Shown here piece by piece: positions 15,370-15,449 of a stretch of DNA of 15,449 nucleotides. Source of the DNA: Frankiaceae bacterium (GTDB lineage: Bacteria; Actinomycetota; Actinomycetes; JAVEEB01); NCBI GenBank assembly GCA_030840665.1, contig JAVEEB010000185.1, positions 1 through 15,449 of the forward strand. Direction: 5' to 3'. The number at the start of each line of letters is the position of its first letter. Positions within the stretch are counted from its first letter, which is position 1. Made by a program: the position numbers and the translations under genes. The notes beneath the pieces were generated by a model. It was not told the origin of the DNA. It saw nothing but the letters and a program-made list of their open reading frames with translations, and ran no database searches.

Positions 15370-15408
15370 CGCGCTGTCCCCGTCGCTACGAGGACACGGC
15401 TGAGCGCG
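15370..15408 (+). terminator. Compound hairpin after the CDF gene, possible terminator
   Basis: Outer arms CGCGCT (15370-15375) and AGCGCG (15403-15408) enclose GTCC/GGAC (15376-15379 with 15392-15395), a C-A mismatch, and CGT/ACG closed by a CGCT loop; a 7-base bulge lies on the 3' side. It starts 14 bases after the CDF stop. There is no T-tract. No further gene can be supported between here and the window end. Confidence 0.42.
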
Positions 15409-15449
15409 GCGCCGCCGCAACCCGCGGGCTGATCACCGATCGCGACGCT

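Overview
This window is high-GC DNA from an actinobacterium (Actinomycetota). The evidence is the strong G/C bias at third codon positions, frequent GTG starts, a SenX3/RegX3-type two-component pair, a DUF4032 protein, a Kdo/WaaP-like fold family largely seen in actinobacteria, and GTTCA-type 11-nt PHO boxes like those of Streptomyces and Mycobacterium. I cannot name a genus from sequence alone. There are 14 supported protein genes, no RNA genes, no mobile elements and no CRISPR array.

Left part (1-5209), mixed housekeeping and signalling. An ABC-F ATPase is cut by the window start. It is followed by a secreted lipoprotein with one intact and one degenerate FKBP domain. Convergent to these, on the minus strand, lie a DUF4032 kinase-like protein, a membrane PAS-EAL c-di-GMP phosphodiesterase, and a 59-residue conserved-looking small protein. 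A stretch of about 390 bases (5210-5599) holds no convincing gene but contains a likely minus-strand promoter and a long inverted repeat.

Centre and right (5600-14302), a compact phosphate regulon. A DUF47 (PhoU-like) gene and a PiT low-affinity phosphate transporter form one operon. Facing them on the minus strand is senX3-regX3, the phosphate-sensing histidine kinase and response regulator. phoU is divergent from senX3, and pstS-pstC-pstA-pstB, the high-affinity ABC importer, follows. Two PHO-box arrays with 11-nt periodicity lie exactly where RegX3 should act: between senX3 and phoU (9149-9181), and upstream of pstS (10116-10159). A strong hairpin between pstS and pstC probably sets the ratio of binding protein to permease. 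Known biology of these families supports this loop: PstSCAB and PhoU keep SenX3 quiet when phosphate is plentiful, and when phosphate is scarce RegX3~P activates pst (and probably phoU).

Right end (14390-15449). A CzcD-type cation diffusion facilitator follows pstB. Its short leader has two overlapping, mutually exclusive hairpins, one of which covers the ribosome-binding site. A structured stretch after it may be a terminator.

I do not see a wholly new system here. The most interesting items are regulatory: the PHO-box arrays, the pstS-pstC hairpin, the CDF leader, and the unexplained structured intergenic region at 5210-5599.
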